Of a stretch of DNA of 64,000 nucleotides, positions 1 to 9,403 are shown one piece after another (the first letter of the stretch is position 1; every line of letters starts with the position of its first letter). The DNA comes from Pseudidiomarina taiwanensis (GTDB lineage: Bacteria > Pseudomonadota > Gammaproteobacteria > Enterobacterales > Alteromonadaceae), in NCBI RefSeq assembly GCF_003987435.1, contig NZ_PIQG01000004.1, positions 1 to 64,000 on the forward strand, given 5' to 3'. Below the pieces are notes generated by a model. That model was not told the origin of the DNA, made no database searches, and saw nothing but the letters and a program-made list of their open reading frames with translations. The position numbers and the translations under genes are program-made.

Positions 1-860
1 ACGCATTGTAGGTAAGCGTATTGCCGCCTCCTTGCAATAAATTGCCGTTCGCATCATAACTGTAAAAGGCCAGGCTGCTATCGGGTTTTACAATGCTACG
101 AACCGCATTGGGCCCCGCATTGGCATCGCTGCGACTGGCATCGCCATAAACATAAAGTGAGGCGAAATCGGATTTACTGGTAAGGTTCCCAACCGCATCA
201 TAACTGTAAGTAATAGCGGGCTCACTGTGACTTATTCCATTAAAGCTACGGGTGCTTTGAGTGAGACGATGCAGCGCATCATAGCTGTACGTCTCGATGG
301 ATGACTTCGCCCCATTATCATAGGTCACGGTTTGTTGCGCGAGATTACCAAAGTTACCATACGTGTAGGCAATATCATGCACATTCACTCCGGCTTGAGT
401 GACCACCCCAATCATATCCAGCTGACCAGATGTTCCGTCATAGCTTCTCGTTTCCGTCAAAGTGCCATTGTTCTTGAGCGTTGTGACGGCATGACCGAAT
501 GCATCCGTTGCGGTGACCTGCTCGTAGATATAGCCGGTGGCCGCATTTTTAATCTGTGTTTGATACCCAAAATCGTCATAGCTGTAAGCAAGGGTAAGTC
601 CATTGGGATAGCTCAACGACTTCAGCCGACTATAGTTACTGTCATAAGCCATATTCAGCGAATAACTTTGACCATCGATAACATGCGTTGACTGAGTGGG
701 ACGTCCTAACCCATCATATTGATAGGACTTACTCAAGCCGCCACTCGATTCAAATACGAGCCGCCCATGGCGGTGGCGTCGATAACGAATAAGCAGATGT
801 CGTAAAAAATAAGGCGATAAGCGCAGCGCTTAATACACGTCCATGTCGCATGAAATTCAT
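1..860 (-). pseudogene. Disrupted Rhs/YD-repeat protein, partial at left edge
   Basis: Reading the minus strand, an ATG at 860 (or 851, preceded by AGGA) opens a 36-codon frame with a good signal peptide (MRHGRVLSAALIALFFTTS then AYS) that stops at 750-752. The YD-repeat region lies in the next frame: from about 770 to position 1 it is open with no stop and full of motifs such as YQYDGLGR, YSYDDFG, YSYDALHRL, YSYDAVGNL and YSYDANGNL, the hallmark of Rhs/YD-repeat proteins (secreted or surface toxins and shells). The YD frame has no start codon near its 5' end. The simplest reading is an internal deletion that fused the signal peptide to the late YD region out of frame, giving a pseudogene. 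A sequencing indel near 750-785 is the alternative. The C-terminal tip lies outside the window. Confidence 0.8.
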
Positions 861-1018
861 CCTAGATTGATTTTATGAAAATACGTTAACTTCTTAAATG
901 ATATAAATCAACATTTTTTAAATTTTCTGTATGCTTATTCGCATTTTCTTGCCGACAAACAACTCATGCACTTCGCGGTGAGATGTGGCAAAGTAATGGG
1001 GTTATTTAAGGAGACGTT

Positions 1019-1615
1019 ATGGCTGCTGCAACAACAATTAAATTTACGGCATTGACGCTTGTTTGTGCGAGTTTTTTGAGTGCCTGTGTTCAGGTCGATG
1101 ATGAACCCCGCTTTGCGTTTTTTGAACGCTTTCAACCCTATTGCGGTCAGGCTTTTGCAGCCACAGTGGTGGAAGATAACCAACCGAGTGCTGCTTGGCA
1201 GCAGCCATTGGTAGTGCATATTCGGGACTGTGAAGCGAATACGATTCGGATGCCACTACATGTCGGTGATGATCGTTCGCGAACTTGGGTATTGAACCAA
1301 ACGGCTGATTACCTCGATTTCCAACATATCCATTTGCATGAAGATGGCAGCCCTGATGCGGTCTCGCCTTACGGTGGACACACGGTTGCAATGGGGTCAG
1401 CTGATATTCAGGCGTTTCCGGTTGATGATGCCAGTAAAGCGCTGTTTAAAGCGAATGGCTTAGATGTCTCTATGCAGAACACGTGGACCTTCGAGTTTGT
1501 CGATGCGCAAACCCTCGAATATCAATTGAGTCGACCCAACCGGATTTTCCGTGTGCAGATCGATTTAAGCCAGCCAGTCGATATCCCACCTCCTGCATGG
1601 GGCTATCAGCCATGA
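1019..1615 (+). CDS. Putative lipoprotein of unknown function
   Basis: A 198-residue protein with a signal peptide ending in a lipobox (LSAC at about residues 20-23), so it is probably lipid-anchored and periplasmic or outer-membrane facing. The start is supported by AAGGAGACGTT just before the ATG. The mature part is acidic with scattered aromatics, a Cys-containing HIRDCEAN segment and a HIHLHEDG stretch. I recognise no family. It overlaps the ltaE start by four bases (ATGA), so the two are probably co-transcribed, although no functional link is obvious. Confidence 0.75.
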   Translation: MAAATTIKFTALTLVCASFLSACVQVDDEPRFAFFERFQPYCGQAFAATVVEDNQPSAAWQQPLVVHIRDCEANTIRMPLHVGDDRSRTWVLNQTADYLDFQHIHLHEDGSPDAVSPYGGHTVAMGSADIQAFPVDDASKALFKANGLDVSMQNTWTFEFVDAQTLEYQLSRPNRIFRVQIDLSQPVDIPPPAWGYQP

Positions 1616-2622
1616 GCTGGATCGACTTACGCAGTGATACGGTAACTCAACCAACCGCAGCGATGCGCGAGGCGATGGCGGCGGCAGTCGTTGGCGACGA
1701 TGTTTATGGTGATGATCCAACCGTTAATGCGTTGCAGCAGCGGGTCGCGCAGCTGGCCGGTAAAGAGGCGGCATTAATCGCTGCAAGCGGGACGCAGACC
1801 AACTTATTGGCATTACTCAGCCACTGTCAGCGGGGCGAAGAATACTTAGTTGGGCAGGAATATCACACCTACCGCTATGAAGCCGGTGGCGCGGCGGTAC
1901 TTGGTGGGATCGTTCCGCAACCTTTTGAGATTGAAGCCGATGGCACGCTCGATTTAGCTGCTGTTGCGAAACGTATCAAACCTAATGATCCGCACTTCCC
2001 GATAACTCGTCTGTTATCACTGGAAAATACCCATCAAGGCCGGGTGATACCGCAAGCCTATATGCAGCAAGCTCGAGCGTTAGTGGATGCCCATGGGCTC
2101 AAGTTGCATTTAGACGGCGCACGAATTTTTAATGCGGTCGTGGCCAGTCAAACATCCCTCGCCGAGCTTGCCGCTCCGTTTGATAGCGTCTCGATTTGTT
2201 TTTCAAAAGGCCTTGGCACACCGATTGGTTCGGTGCTGGTTGGCTCGAAAAGCTTTATTGCCAGAGCGCACCGGTGGCGCAAAATGGTGGGGGGCGGTAT
2301 GCGCCAAGCAGGTATTATTGCAGCTGCTATGGACTACGCACTGGATCATCATGTCGAGCGTTTGACAGACGACCATCAACATGCCCAGCAGTTACAGGCA
2401 GGGCTCAGCAAACTCGCAGGAATTCAGGTGGATCCGGCCCAAACCAATATGGTTTATGTGCATTTCGAATCTGCCACTGCGGCTGAGCAGGTTCATCAGC
2501 AACTCAAACAGCAAGGCATTTTAGTTGCGAATAGCCCCAAGATGCGTCTCGTCACACACCTTGGGATCACAACTGAAGATGTTCAGCGGGTGCTCGCAGC
2601 GTTTCAGCAGGCGCTCGCTTAG
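1612..2622 (+). CDS. ltaE: Low-specificity L-threonine aldolase
   Basis: Cleaves L-threonine or L-allo-threonine to glycine and acetaldehyde, PLP-dependent and cytosolic. The protein starts [15 protein letters not shown], the standard N-terminus of the family, so I chose the ATG at 1612 rather than an upstream in-frame start inside the lipoprotein gene. The PLP lysine is Lys199 in SICFSKGLG, and the [10 protein letters not shown] segment carries the cofactor-contacting Asp and the substrate-contacting Arg. The length of 336 residues matches the family. It overlaps the preceding lipoprotein gene by ATGA and ends tail-to-tail with yqhA, overlapping by four bases. Confidence 0.93.
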   Translation: MSWIDLRSDTVTQPTAAMREAMAAAVVGDDVYGDDPTVNALQQRVAQLAGKEAALIAASGTQTNLLALLSHCQRGEEYLVGQEYHTYRYEAGGAAVLGGIVPQPFEIEADGTLDLAAVAKRIKPNDPHFPITRLLSLENTHQGRVIPQAYMQQARALVDAHGLKLHLDGARIFNAVVASQTSLAELAAPFDSVSICFSKGLGTPIGSVLVGSKSFIARAHRWRKMVGGGMRQAGIIAAAMDYALDHHVERLTDDHQHAQQLQAGLSKLAGIQVDPAQTNMVYVHFESATAAEQVHQQLKQQGILVANSPKMRLVTHLGITTEDVQRVLAAFQQALA

Positions 2623-3122
2623 TCACTGTCCTTTTTCCGAGTGAGCTTATCGAGGTAGCCCATAGCGAACGCCGAACCGACGAAGGTTAAATGCATAATG
2701 ACATACCATTTAATCCGACTTTCATCGATATTTTCGGCGTTCATAAACACCTTTAATAAGTGAATCGACGAGATCGCGACAATTGAAGCGGCGACCTTAT
2801 TTTTAAGCCCACCTGAATCAATTTTACCCAGCCAAGCGAGCTTCTCGGTGCTTTGATTAATATCGAGGGTAGAGACAAAATTCTCATAGCCGCTCAACAT
2901 CACCATCACCAACAAGCCGCCCACTAGGGCAATATCTATGAGTGCCAAGACCAATAGAATCAAGTCGACTTCTGGGGTGCTAAAAATAACCGGAAAAGCA
3001 TGAAAGACTTCTTGAAAGAACTTTAATGCCAGCATCAATACCGCCAAGCTCAAGCCCAAGTAAATTGGCGCCAATAACCAGCGCAAATTGTACATTAAGT
3101 TTTCAATCCATTTTTCCATCAA
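2619..3122 (-). CDS. yqhA: YqhA/UPF0114 family inner-membrane protein
   Basis: A 167-residue protein with about four hydrophobic segments (roughly 12-32, 48-75, 108-125, 138-155) and the family's [14 protein letters not shown] start and GYENFVS motif after the second membrane segment. UPF0114 proteins are inner-membrane proteins of unknown biochemical role. The gene stands alone, convergent with ltaE, with its stop inside the ltaE terminal codons. Confidence 0.88.
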   Translation of the reverse strand: MMEKWIENLMYNLRWLLAPIYLGLSLAVLMLALKFFQEVFHAFPVIFSTPEVDLILLVLALIDIALVGGLLVMVMLSGYENFVSTLDINQSTEKLAWLGKIDSGGLKNKVAASIVAISSIHLLKVFMNAENIDESRIKWYVIMHLTFVGSAFAMGYLDKLTRKKDSD

Positions 3123-3176
3123 CTTTTACCCTCGCTGTAAACTAGGCGCTTAGTATAGCAAGTGTTGCGCACGGCA

Positions 3177-4742
3177 CTAGAGCTTTTGTAATTGCTGCAA
3201 TAAACGGTCGAGGGCACGGTAACTGAGGGCTTCGGCAATGTGCTCGCGCTCGATCTTGGGAGATTCAACTAAATCGGCGATGGTTCGGCTTAAGCGCAAG
3301 ATGCGGTGATAAGCCCGATGCGATAGACCAAACTTTTCAATTGCGGCAACTAAGAATTGATGTTCATGTGCTGCTAAGTGGCAATGGGTGGATAAACTTG
3401 CTCCGCTTAATTCATGATTCAAACAGCCTTGCCGCTCAAGCTGGCGTGTCCGCGATTGCTTGACCCAAGCCCGCCATGTTGGCGTAATTGGCTCCGGGGC
3501 TTCAGTCAGCTGCTGTTGCAATAGCTCAGGTTGGCGCGGCACAGTAACTTGCATATCAATCCGATCCAGCAAAGGTCCAGATATTCGATTGAGGTATTTC
3601 ATGATCTGATCGGGGGTCGCCCGCGCACTTTGCAAATCGCCATCGAAATGGCCGCAGGGGGACGGGTTTAACGCAACCAACAGCTGAAAGCGGGCCGGAA
3701 AGGTCAACTGATGCCCGGCTCGGCTAATACTGACCCAGCCCGACTCCAGCGGCTCACGCAAGCTATCGAGGACATGCCGCGAAAACTCTGGCAATTCATC
3801 TAAGAATAGTAAGCCATGGTGCGCCAGCGAAATCTCACCGGGGCGCGGCGGATTGCCGCCACCGACTAGCGCTGCTGCCGAGCACGAATGATGCGGTGCG
3901 CGCACTTGTCGCTGCCACCAAGTCTCGGTTTGCGTTGCAGTTTGACCATGCCCTATCGCTGCAATTGAGCGAATCGCGGCAACTTCGATTCCTTCTTGCT
4001 CTGATAAGGCCGGCAATAAACCGATTAACCGCTGCGCCAACATGGTTTTGCCGGTACCTGGAGGTCCAACGAATAACAAATGATGCCCACCTGCGGCGGC
4101 CAGGAGTAAGGCTCGTTTGGCTTGCTCTTGCCCTACCACATCGGCAATATCCAATGGGTTCTCACTCGAACTATCTGCTGGAGTGGTTAAGCTGGGCTCG
4201 AGCAAGGGTAATGGATGTGGCCCTGTTAAATGCTCAACCACATCACGCAGGGATACGGCGGCGACTGCTTGTTGCTGTCGTAACAGTCGCGCTTCATGGG
4301 CATTTTCAAGTGGGATGACGGCCTCGCGACCATCGCTTCGACAAGCAATTAAGGCGGGCAACACTCCCGCCACTGCCGCGAGTTCGCCAGTTAAGGTCAG
4401 CTCGCCATAAAATTCGCGGCTGATCACCTTGCCTTCGCTAACTGTGCCTGCTGCGGCTAAAATACCAATCGCAATGGCGAGATCATAACGGGCACCGTGC
4501 TTCGGTAAATCGGCGGGAGCTAAATTGACGGTAATTTTTTTGCCGCGCGGAAAGTCATAGCCGCTGGCGAGTAGGGCCGATCGCACTCGGTCACGCGCCT
4601 CGCGCACACCCGCTTGCGGCAAGCCGACCATTGAAAAGGCGGGTAACCCCTTGGCAAGGCACACTTCGACTGTCACTTGCGGGGCATCTACACCATTAAT
4701 TGCCCGCGTATAAACCCGCGCGATCGCCAAATCCGTTGGCAT
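3177..4742 (-). CDS. comM: ComM/YifB family Mg-chelatase-like AAA+ ATPase
   Basis: 521 residues in three parts: an N-terminal Lon/ChlI-like fold (1-170; KGLPAFSMVGLP, NLAPADLPK), an AAA+ core with Walker A GPPGTGKT (about 227-234) and Walker B LLFLDELPEF, and a C-terminal Mg-chelatase helical domain (SHRAYHRILRLSRTIADL). ComM is known as a hexameric branch-migration helicase that extends heteroduplex during natural transformation. Its presence is compatible with competence but does not prove it, because the family is widespread. The start follows AAGGATGAGCTT. Confidence 0.93.
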   Translation of the reverse strand: MPTDLAIARVYTRAINGVDAPQVTVEVCLAKGLPAFSMVGLPQAGVREARDRVRSALLASGYDFPRGKKITVNLAPADLPKHGARYDLAIAIGILAAAGTVSEGKVISREFYGELTLTGELAAVAGVLPALIACRSDGREAVIPLENAHEARLLRQQQAVAAVSLRDVVEHLTGPHPLPLLEPSLTTPADSSSENPLDIADVVGQEQAKRALLLAAAGGHHLLFVGPPGTGKTMLAQRLIGLLPALSEQEGIEVAAIRSIAAIGHGQTATQTETWWQRQVRAPHHSCSAAALVGGGNPPRPGEISLAHHGLLFLDELPEFSRHVLDSLREPLESGWVSISRAGHQLTFPARFQLLVALNPSPCGHFDGDLQSARATPDQIMKYLNRISGPLLDRIDMQVTVPRQPELLQQQLTEAPEPITPTWRAWVKQSRTRQLERQGCLNHELSGASLSTHCHLAAHEHQFLVAAIEKFGLSHRAYHRILRLSRTIADLVESPKIEREHIAEALSYRALDRLLQQLQKL

Positions 4743-4831
4743 AAGCTCATCCTTGCTTAGTAAAACTCTTTAGTTAGTCTAAAACGGCCGAACAGGATAC
4801 TCCATCCGTTAAGCAGGACATATTGCGTAGG

Positions 4832-6274
4832 CTAAATACCACCCAAACAAAGATATTTAATGTCGAGATAATCATCCAAACCATACTTTGAGCCTTCGCG
4901 ACCATAGCCGGATTGTTTTACCCCACCGAATGGGGCTGCAGCATTCGAGATCAGCCCCTCATTGATACCCACCATGCCAAACTGCAAGGCTTCGGCGACA
5001 CGCCAAATGCGACCGATATCACGACTGTAAAAGTACGCGGCCAGGCCATAGTCAGTGTCATTCGCCATGGCAATGGCCTCTGCTTCATCGTTGAAGGTTA
5101 AGACCGGCGCAACGGGACCGAAAATTTCCGTTTGTGCCAAAGCCATGGTTGGGGTGACATCAGCCACCACAGTCGGGAGATAGAAACTGTTCTCGGCTTT
5201 GCCGCCAGTGACTACTTTAGCGCCAGCAGCAACAGCCCGCTGGACCAACTGTTCAACATCAGCAAGTGCATCCGCCGTAATCATGGGGCCAATCTCAACG
5301 CCCGGCTCAAGGCCATTTCCCACTTTGAGCTGTTGCACTGCAGCTGAGAATTTCTCAATGAACGCCGGTGCCATATTTTGCTGAACGAGAATGCGATTAC
5401 TGCACACACACGTTTGCCCAGTGTTACGGTATTTTGAGGCGACAGCGCCCGCTACAGCGGCATCAAGATCAGCATCATCGAATACAATAAAGGGTGCATT
5501 GCCGCCAAGCTCCAAACTCACCCGCTTGACGGTGCTGGCACACTGTTCGGCAAGCTGCTTACCAACAGCTGTCGAGCCGGTAAAAGTAAACTTCGCCACC
5601 TGCGGATGCTGAGTAAAAACCTGACCAATCGCTTTTGAATCAGTGCCTACCACCACATTAAAAACGCCCGCTGGGATGCCGGCTTGCTCGGCAAGCTCCG
5701 CTAACGCAAGTGCTGATAATGGCGTTTGCGCTGCCGGTTTGACCACAAAGGTGCATCCTGCCGCAAGTGCAGCAGCGGCTTTACGAGCGATCATGGCATT
5801 GGGAAAGTTCCACGGGGTAATCGCCGCAACAACCCCAACTGGTTGCTTGATCACTGTGATTCGTTTATCTGCTGTTGGCGCCGGAATGGTGTCGCCATAA
5901 ACTCGCTTGGCTTCTTCCGCGAACCATTCAATAAAGGATGCGCCATACGCAATTTCGCCTTTCGCTTCGGTTAACGACTTGCCTTGCTCAAGGGTTAACA
6001 ACTCACCTAGCTCATCCTGCCGCGCCATAATCAAGTCGTACCAACGCCGCAAGATGCTACTGCGCTCGGCGGCTGAATGGTTGGCCCAATCCGGAAAAGC
6101 CTGCTGGGCGGCAGTGATGGCTTGCTCAGCTTCAGTAGCACCCGCATCAGCAACACGCGCTAGCACCTCCCCATTGAACGGGTTGGCCACCTCAAAACGG
6201 TTTGCAGCAGAGCACCAGGTGCCGTTGATATAAGATTCGGCTCGCAATAACTCTGATTGACTAAAGTCGGTCAT
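4832..6274 (-). CDS. gabD: NAD(P)-dependent succinate-semialdehyde dehydrogenase
   Basis: Oxidises succinate semialdehyde to succinate, the last step of the GABA shunt. 480 residues with the full aldehyde dehydrogenase layout: a Rossmann region with the PWNFPNAM segment, the general base Glu in [10 protein letters not shown], and the catalytic Cys in [11 protein letters not shown]. The adjacent second Cys (CVC) is typical of GabD. A strong GAGGAGGACAACGCT precedes the ATG. It lies 28 bases downstream of fpr on the same strand. No gabT or gabP is in the window, so the substrate assignment rests on overall resemblance alone. Confidence 0.88.
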   Translation of the reverse strand: MTDFSQSELLRAESYINGTWCSAANRFEVANPFNGEVLARVADAGATEAEQAITAAQQAFPDWANHSAAERSSILRRWYDLIMARQDELGELLTLEQGKSLTEAKGEIAYGASFIEWFAEEAKRVYGDTIPAPTADKRITVIKQPVGVVAAITPWNFPNAMIARKAAAALAAGCTFVVKPAAQTPLSALALAELAEQAGIPAGVFNVVVGTDSKAIGQVFTQHPQVAKFTFTGSTAVGKQLAEQCASTVKRVSLELGGNAPFIVFDDADLDAAVAGAVASKYRNTGQTCVCSNRILVQQNMAPAFIEKFSAAVQQLKVGNGLEPGVEIGPMITADALADVEQLVQRAVAAGAKVVTGGKAENSFYLPTVVADVTPTMALAQTEIFGPVAPVLTFNDEAEAIAMANDTDYGLAAYFYSRDIGRIWRVAEALQFGMVGINEGLISNAAAPFGGVKQSGYGREGSKYGLDDYLDIKYLCLGGI

Positions 6275-6302
6275 AGCGTTGTCCTCCTCGGCAGTGTATG
6301 GC

Positions 6303-7043
6303 TTACCAGTAATGCTCTACCGTCACATTACCTGGCTTACGACGCAGGTTCTTGGGTAGCCCCATATCCGCGAGTAAGGCTCGAGCATCTCGGATCATTT
6401 CTGGATTTCCACACAACATGACTTGGGCTGAGGCATCCAGCGGGCAGTCAAGGGCACGTTGCAATTGGCCCTCTGCAATTAAGGCTGGGATTCGGCCTTG
6501 CAATGCTCCGGCGCACGGTTCGCGCGAAACAATAGGCTGAAAACGAAACTGCTGAGGGTATTTTTGTTGGAAAGATTGAATCAGTGGTAAGTACGCTAAA
6601 TCAGCTTCATAGCGCACCGCATACACAAGATTAATACGGGCAAAACGCTGCCATGGTTCTGGGGTCTCGAGCATGGAAAAATACGGCCCAATCCCCGTCC
6701 CTGTGGCCATTAACCACAAACTGTCGCCAGCAGGCACTTCGGCAAGAGTGAAAAAACCACTGGCTGGCTGTGAAACCTGAATGACACTGCCAGGTTGCAA
6801 CGCATGTAGACGTGGTGAAAACTCACCGTCGTGGACTCGGTTGACTAAAAAGTCTAATAATTCTGTATGTGGGGCATTAACTAACGAATAAGCCCGCTGC
6901 AAACGGCGGCCATCATGTTCTAATCCCAGTCGGACAAATTGTCCCGCAGTGAATTCGAACGGCTCAGTGCGCACGCGCAAGCTAAACAATTCATTATTCC
7001 ATGCATGGTTTTCAACAACCTCACCGTGCAACCAGGTCGCCAT
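6303..7043 (-). CDS. fpr: Ferredoxin/flavodoxin--NADP+ reductase
   Basis: A 246-residue FAD-dependent reductase that exchanges electrons between NADPH and ferredoxin or flavodoxin. The FAD-binding RAYSLVNAP motif is at about 50-58, the NADP-binding [12 protein letters not shown] at about 114-125, and the C-terminal aromatic HYW that stacks on the flavin is intact. A strong GGGGGAGCT precedes the start. It lies 19 bases downstream of ubiK and 28 upstream of gabD, so a ubiK-fpr-gabD transcript is plausible. Confidence 0.92.
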   Translation of the reverse strand: MATWLHGEVVENHAWNNELFSLRVRTEPFEFTAGQFVRLGLEHDGRRLQRAYSLVNAPHTELLDFLVNRVHDGEFSPRLHALQPGSVIQVSQPASGFFTLAEVPAGDSLWLMATGTGIGPYFSMLETPEPWQRFARINLVYAVRYEADLAYLPLIQSFQQKYPQQFRFQPIVSREPCAGALQGRIPALIAEGQLQRALDCPLDASAQVMLCGNPEMIRDARALLADMGLPKNLRRKPGNVTVEHYW

Positions 7044-7062
7044 AGCTCCCCCTCGTTTAATA

Positions 7063-7314
7063 CTAAGATTCGTCGTCTAAGTCACGCTCGAGGCTTGCCA
7101 CATGCTTTTCGAGCGCTTCGACGCGCTGCCGCAAGCGCAATAACAATTGCTGCTGTACATCCATTTCTTCGCGCGTCACCACATCTAATTTGCCCAGCTG
7201 TTGCTGTAGAATTTGTTTGATTCGACTTTCCATTGAACCGGCAAATTCCTTCACCCCAGCAGGAATGCTATCGTTGATTTGGCGGGCAATGTCTTCAATT
7301 TTTTTGGCATCCAT
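7063..7314 (-). CDS. ubiK: Ubiquinone biosynthesis accessory factor UbiK (YqiC/BMFP family)
   Basis: A small helical protein of 83 residues (MDAKKIEDIARQIND at the start) that in E. coli works with UbiJ in the aerobic ubiquinone assembly complex. The C-terminal half (EEMDVQQQLLLRLRQRVEAL) is a clear coiled coil, as in the family. I chose the ATG at 7314 because GAGGAG lies about six bases upstream; an in-frame start at 7335 would add seven residues not seen in the family. It is divergent from rep. Confidence 0.9.
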   Translation of the reverse strand: MDAKKIEDIARQINDSIPAGVKEFAGSMESRIKQILQQQLGKLDVVTREEMDVQQQLLLRLRQRVEALEKHVASLERDLDDES

Positions 7315-7393
7315 GAGCTTCTCCTCGTTTCTCATTTAGCTTAACAGGAGTTTACGGTAAAATCCGCCTTCGAGTTTAATTTCAAGGGTGATC

Positions 7394-9403
7394 ATGCAAC
7401 TTAATCCACGCCAACAAGAGGCTGTGCACGCAATCCAAGGTCCCGTTTTGGTCCTTGCTGGAGCCGGCAGTGGCAAAACTCGAGTGATCACCGAGAAAAT
7501 TGCACATCTTGTCACCCGCTGCGGTATTCCAGCGCGACACATCGCCGCCGTGACCTTTACCAATAAAGCCGCCCGAGAGATGAAGGAACGGGTGAGCCAG
7601 ACCCTCTCGCGTGAGCAAACGCGCGGCTTAACCGTCTCAACCTTCCATACCTTAGGGCTGAATCTGATTCGCAAAGAAGTGCGCAACCTGGGATTAAAAT
7701 CAGGTTTTTCGTTATTTGATGAACAAGATAGTTTTGCCTTATTGAAAGCACTGACAGAAGAAGAACTCGATGGCGATAAAGCGATTTTGAAGATGCTGCA
7801 AAGCCAGATCAGTAATTGGAAGAACGCGATGCTGAGTCCAGAGCAAGCAGCGGTGCAAGCTGGTCAACCCGACCAACAAATGTTTGCGGAGTTTTATCGG
7901 CGCTACCAACAAAATATGCGGGCCTGCAACGCGCTCGATTTTGATGATCTGATTTTACTTCCCACTCAACTGCTCGCCAGTAACCCTGAAAGTCGCGAAC
8001 GTTGGCAGAAAAAATTCAAATACTTACTGGTGGATGAGTACCAAGACACCAATACCAGCCAATACCAATTCGTTCGTCTGTTAGTCGGCGATGACCCGCA
8101 TTTTACTGTGGTCGGAGATGATGACCAGTCGATTTATTCTTGGCGAGGGGCGCAGCCACAAAACTTAGCTTTACTGCAAACGGATTTCCCTCAATTAAAA
8201 GTGATTAAACTTGAACAGAACTATCGTTCACACGGACGGATCTTAAAAGCGGCGAATATTCTCATTGAAAATAATCCACACGTATTCGAGAAAAAGCTTT
8301 TCTCGGAAATGGAGTATGGCGAGCCGCTGCGAATTATTTACGGTCGCAATGAAGAGCATGAGGCTGAACGCGTGGTCGCCGAAATTGTTCGTCAGCGTTT
8401 TTTAGCACGCACCCCTTACCATCATTTTGCAATTTTATATCGCGGTAACCACCAATCACGAGTTTTCGAAAAAGCGCTATTGAACCAGCGAATTCCATAC
8501 AAAATGACTGGTGGACAGAGCTTTTTCGCCCGCGCAGAAGTGAAAGATATCATGGCCTATTTACGGTTACTGGTGAACCCGACCGATGATACGGCTTTTA
8601 TTCGCATCATTAACTTACCCAAACGCGGTATCGGTCCACAGACCGTTGAGCGGATCGGCGAGCTGGCACATGCTCTGCACATTAGTCTACTCCAGGCTGC
8701 TGAGCACCCTGATCTGCAAACACGGCTCGGTGCCCGTGAATATGCGCAAGTGCAAGAGTTTACCCAATTGATCGCGCATACCGCGCGGCATTGTCAGCAT
8801 CCACCTGAAATTGTCTCTGCGCTTTATGCACTGCTCAAAACAATCGGCTATGAAGAGTGGCTTTATGAAGCCAGCCCCAGCCTTTCTGCGGCCGAAATGC
8901 GCTATAAAAATGTCAGCGAACTGCTACGCTGGGTGAGCGAAATGGTGAAAGGCGATGACGACAATCCACCGCTGGATTTTGAACAAGTTGTAGCCAAACT
9001 ATGTTTACGCGATATGCTCTCACGCAACGAAGAGGAAGAACTCGCTGACCAAGTGCAACTGATGACGCTGCACGCCTCGAAAGGTTTGGAGTTTCCATTT
9101 GTGTTCTTAGTCGGTATGGAAGAGGGCTTGCTTCCTCACCAGTCCAGTATCGATGATAACATGGTGGAAGAAGAGCGGCGCTTGGCCTATGTCGGCATTA
9201 CCCGTGCGCAACAACGCTTGGTCTTTACCATGGCAAAAGAGCGTCGCCAATACGGCGATGTGATTCGCCCCGAACCCAGCCGTTTCTTATTCGAACTCCC
9301 GCAAGATGATTTAGAGTGGGAAGAGCAGCACCAAGCAAATGAGCAAGCGCAAGAACAGCAACGGCAGTCGGGACTGGATTTACTGCGCAAAGCGTTAGAG
9401 TAA
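7394..9403 (+). CDS. rep: ATP-dependent DNA helicase Rep (UvrD/SF1A)
   Basis: A 3'-5' SF1A helicase that removes proteins ahead of the replication fork. All motifs are visible: Walker A GAGSGKTRVI near the N-terminus, motif Ia TFTNKAAREMKERV, Walker B VDEYQDTN, motif III GDDDQSIYSWRGA, motif IV EQNYRSH, motif V LMTLHASKGLEF and motif VI RLAYVGITRAQ. The start MQLNPRQQEAV matches Rep; a GTG six bases upstream is possible, but AAGGG fits the ATG at 7394. Length is about 669 residues. Its 3' end overlaps the convergent GGDEF gene by nine bases. Confidence 0.95.
   Translation: MQLNPRQQEAVHAIQGPVLVLAGAGSGKTRVITEKIAHLVTRCGIPARHIAAVTFTNKAAREMKERVSQTLSREQTRGLTVSTFHTLGLNLIRKEVRNLGLKSGFSLFDEQDSFALLKALTEEELDGDKAILKMLQSQISNWKNAMLSPEQAAVQAGQPDQQMFAEFYRRYQQNMRACNALDFDDLILLPTQLLASNPESRERWQKKFKYLLVDEYQDTNTSQYQFVRLLVGDDPHFTVVGDDDQSIYSWRGAQPQNLALLQTDFPQLKVIKLEQNYRSHGRILKAANILIENNPHVFEKKLFSEMEYGEPLRIIYGRNEEHEAERVVAEIVRQRFLARTPYHHFAILYRGNHQSRVFEKALLNQRIPYKMTGGQSFFARAEVKDIMAYLRLLVNPTDDTAFIRIINLPKRGIGPQTVERIGELAHALHISLLQAAEHPDLQTRLGAREYAQVQEFTQLIAHTARHCQHPPEIVSALYALLKTIGYEEWLYEASPSLSAAEMRYKNVSELLRWVSEMVKGDDDNPPLDFEQVVAKLCLRDMLSRNEEEELADQVQLMTLHASKGLEFPFVFLVGMEEGLLPHQSSIDDNMVEEERRLAYVGITRAQQRLVFTMAKERRQYGDVIRPEPSRFLFELPQDDLEWEEQHQANEQAQEQQRQSGLDLLRKALE

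Noticed and set aside
332-691. 119-residue plus-strand reading frame
   Set aside because: It is the opposite strand of the YD-repeat region, with no ribosome-binding site and no family features.
7336-7686. 116-residue minus-strand frame opposite the start of rep
   Set aside because: Antisense to the helicase Walker A region, with Arg/Cys-rich random composition and no start signal.
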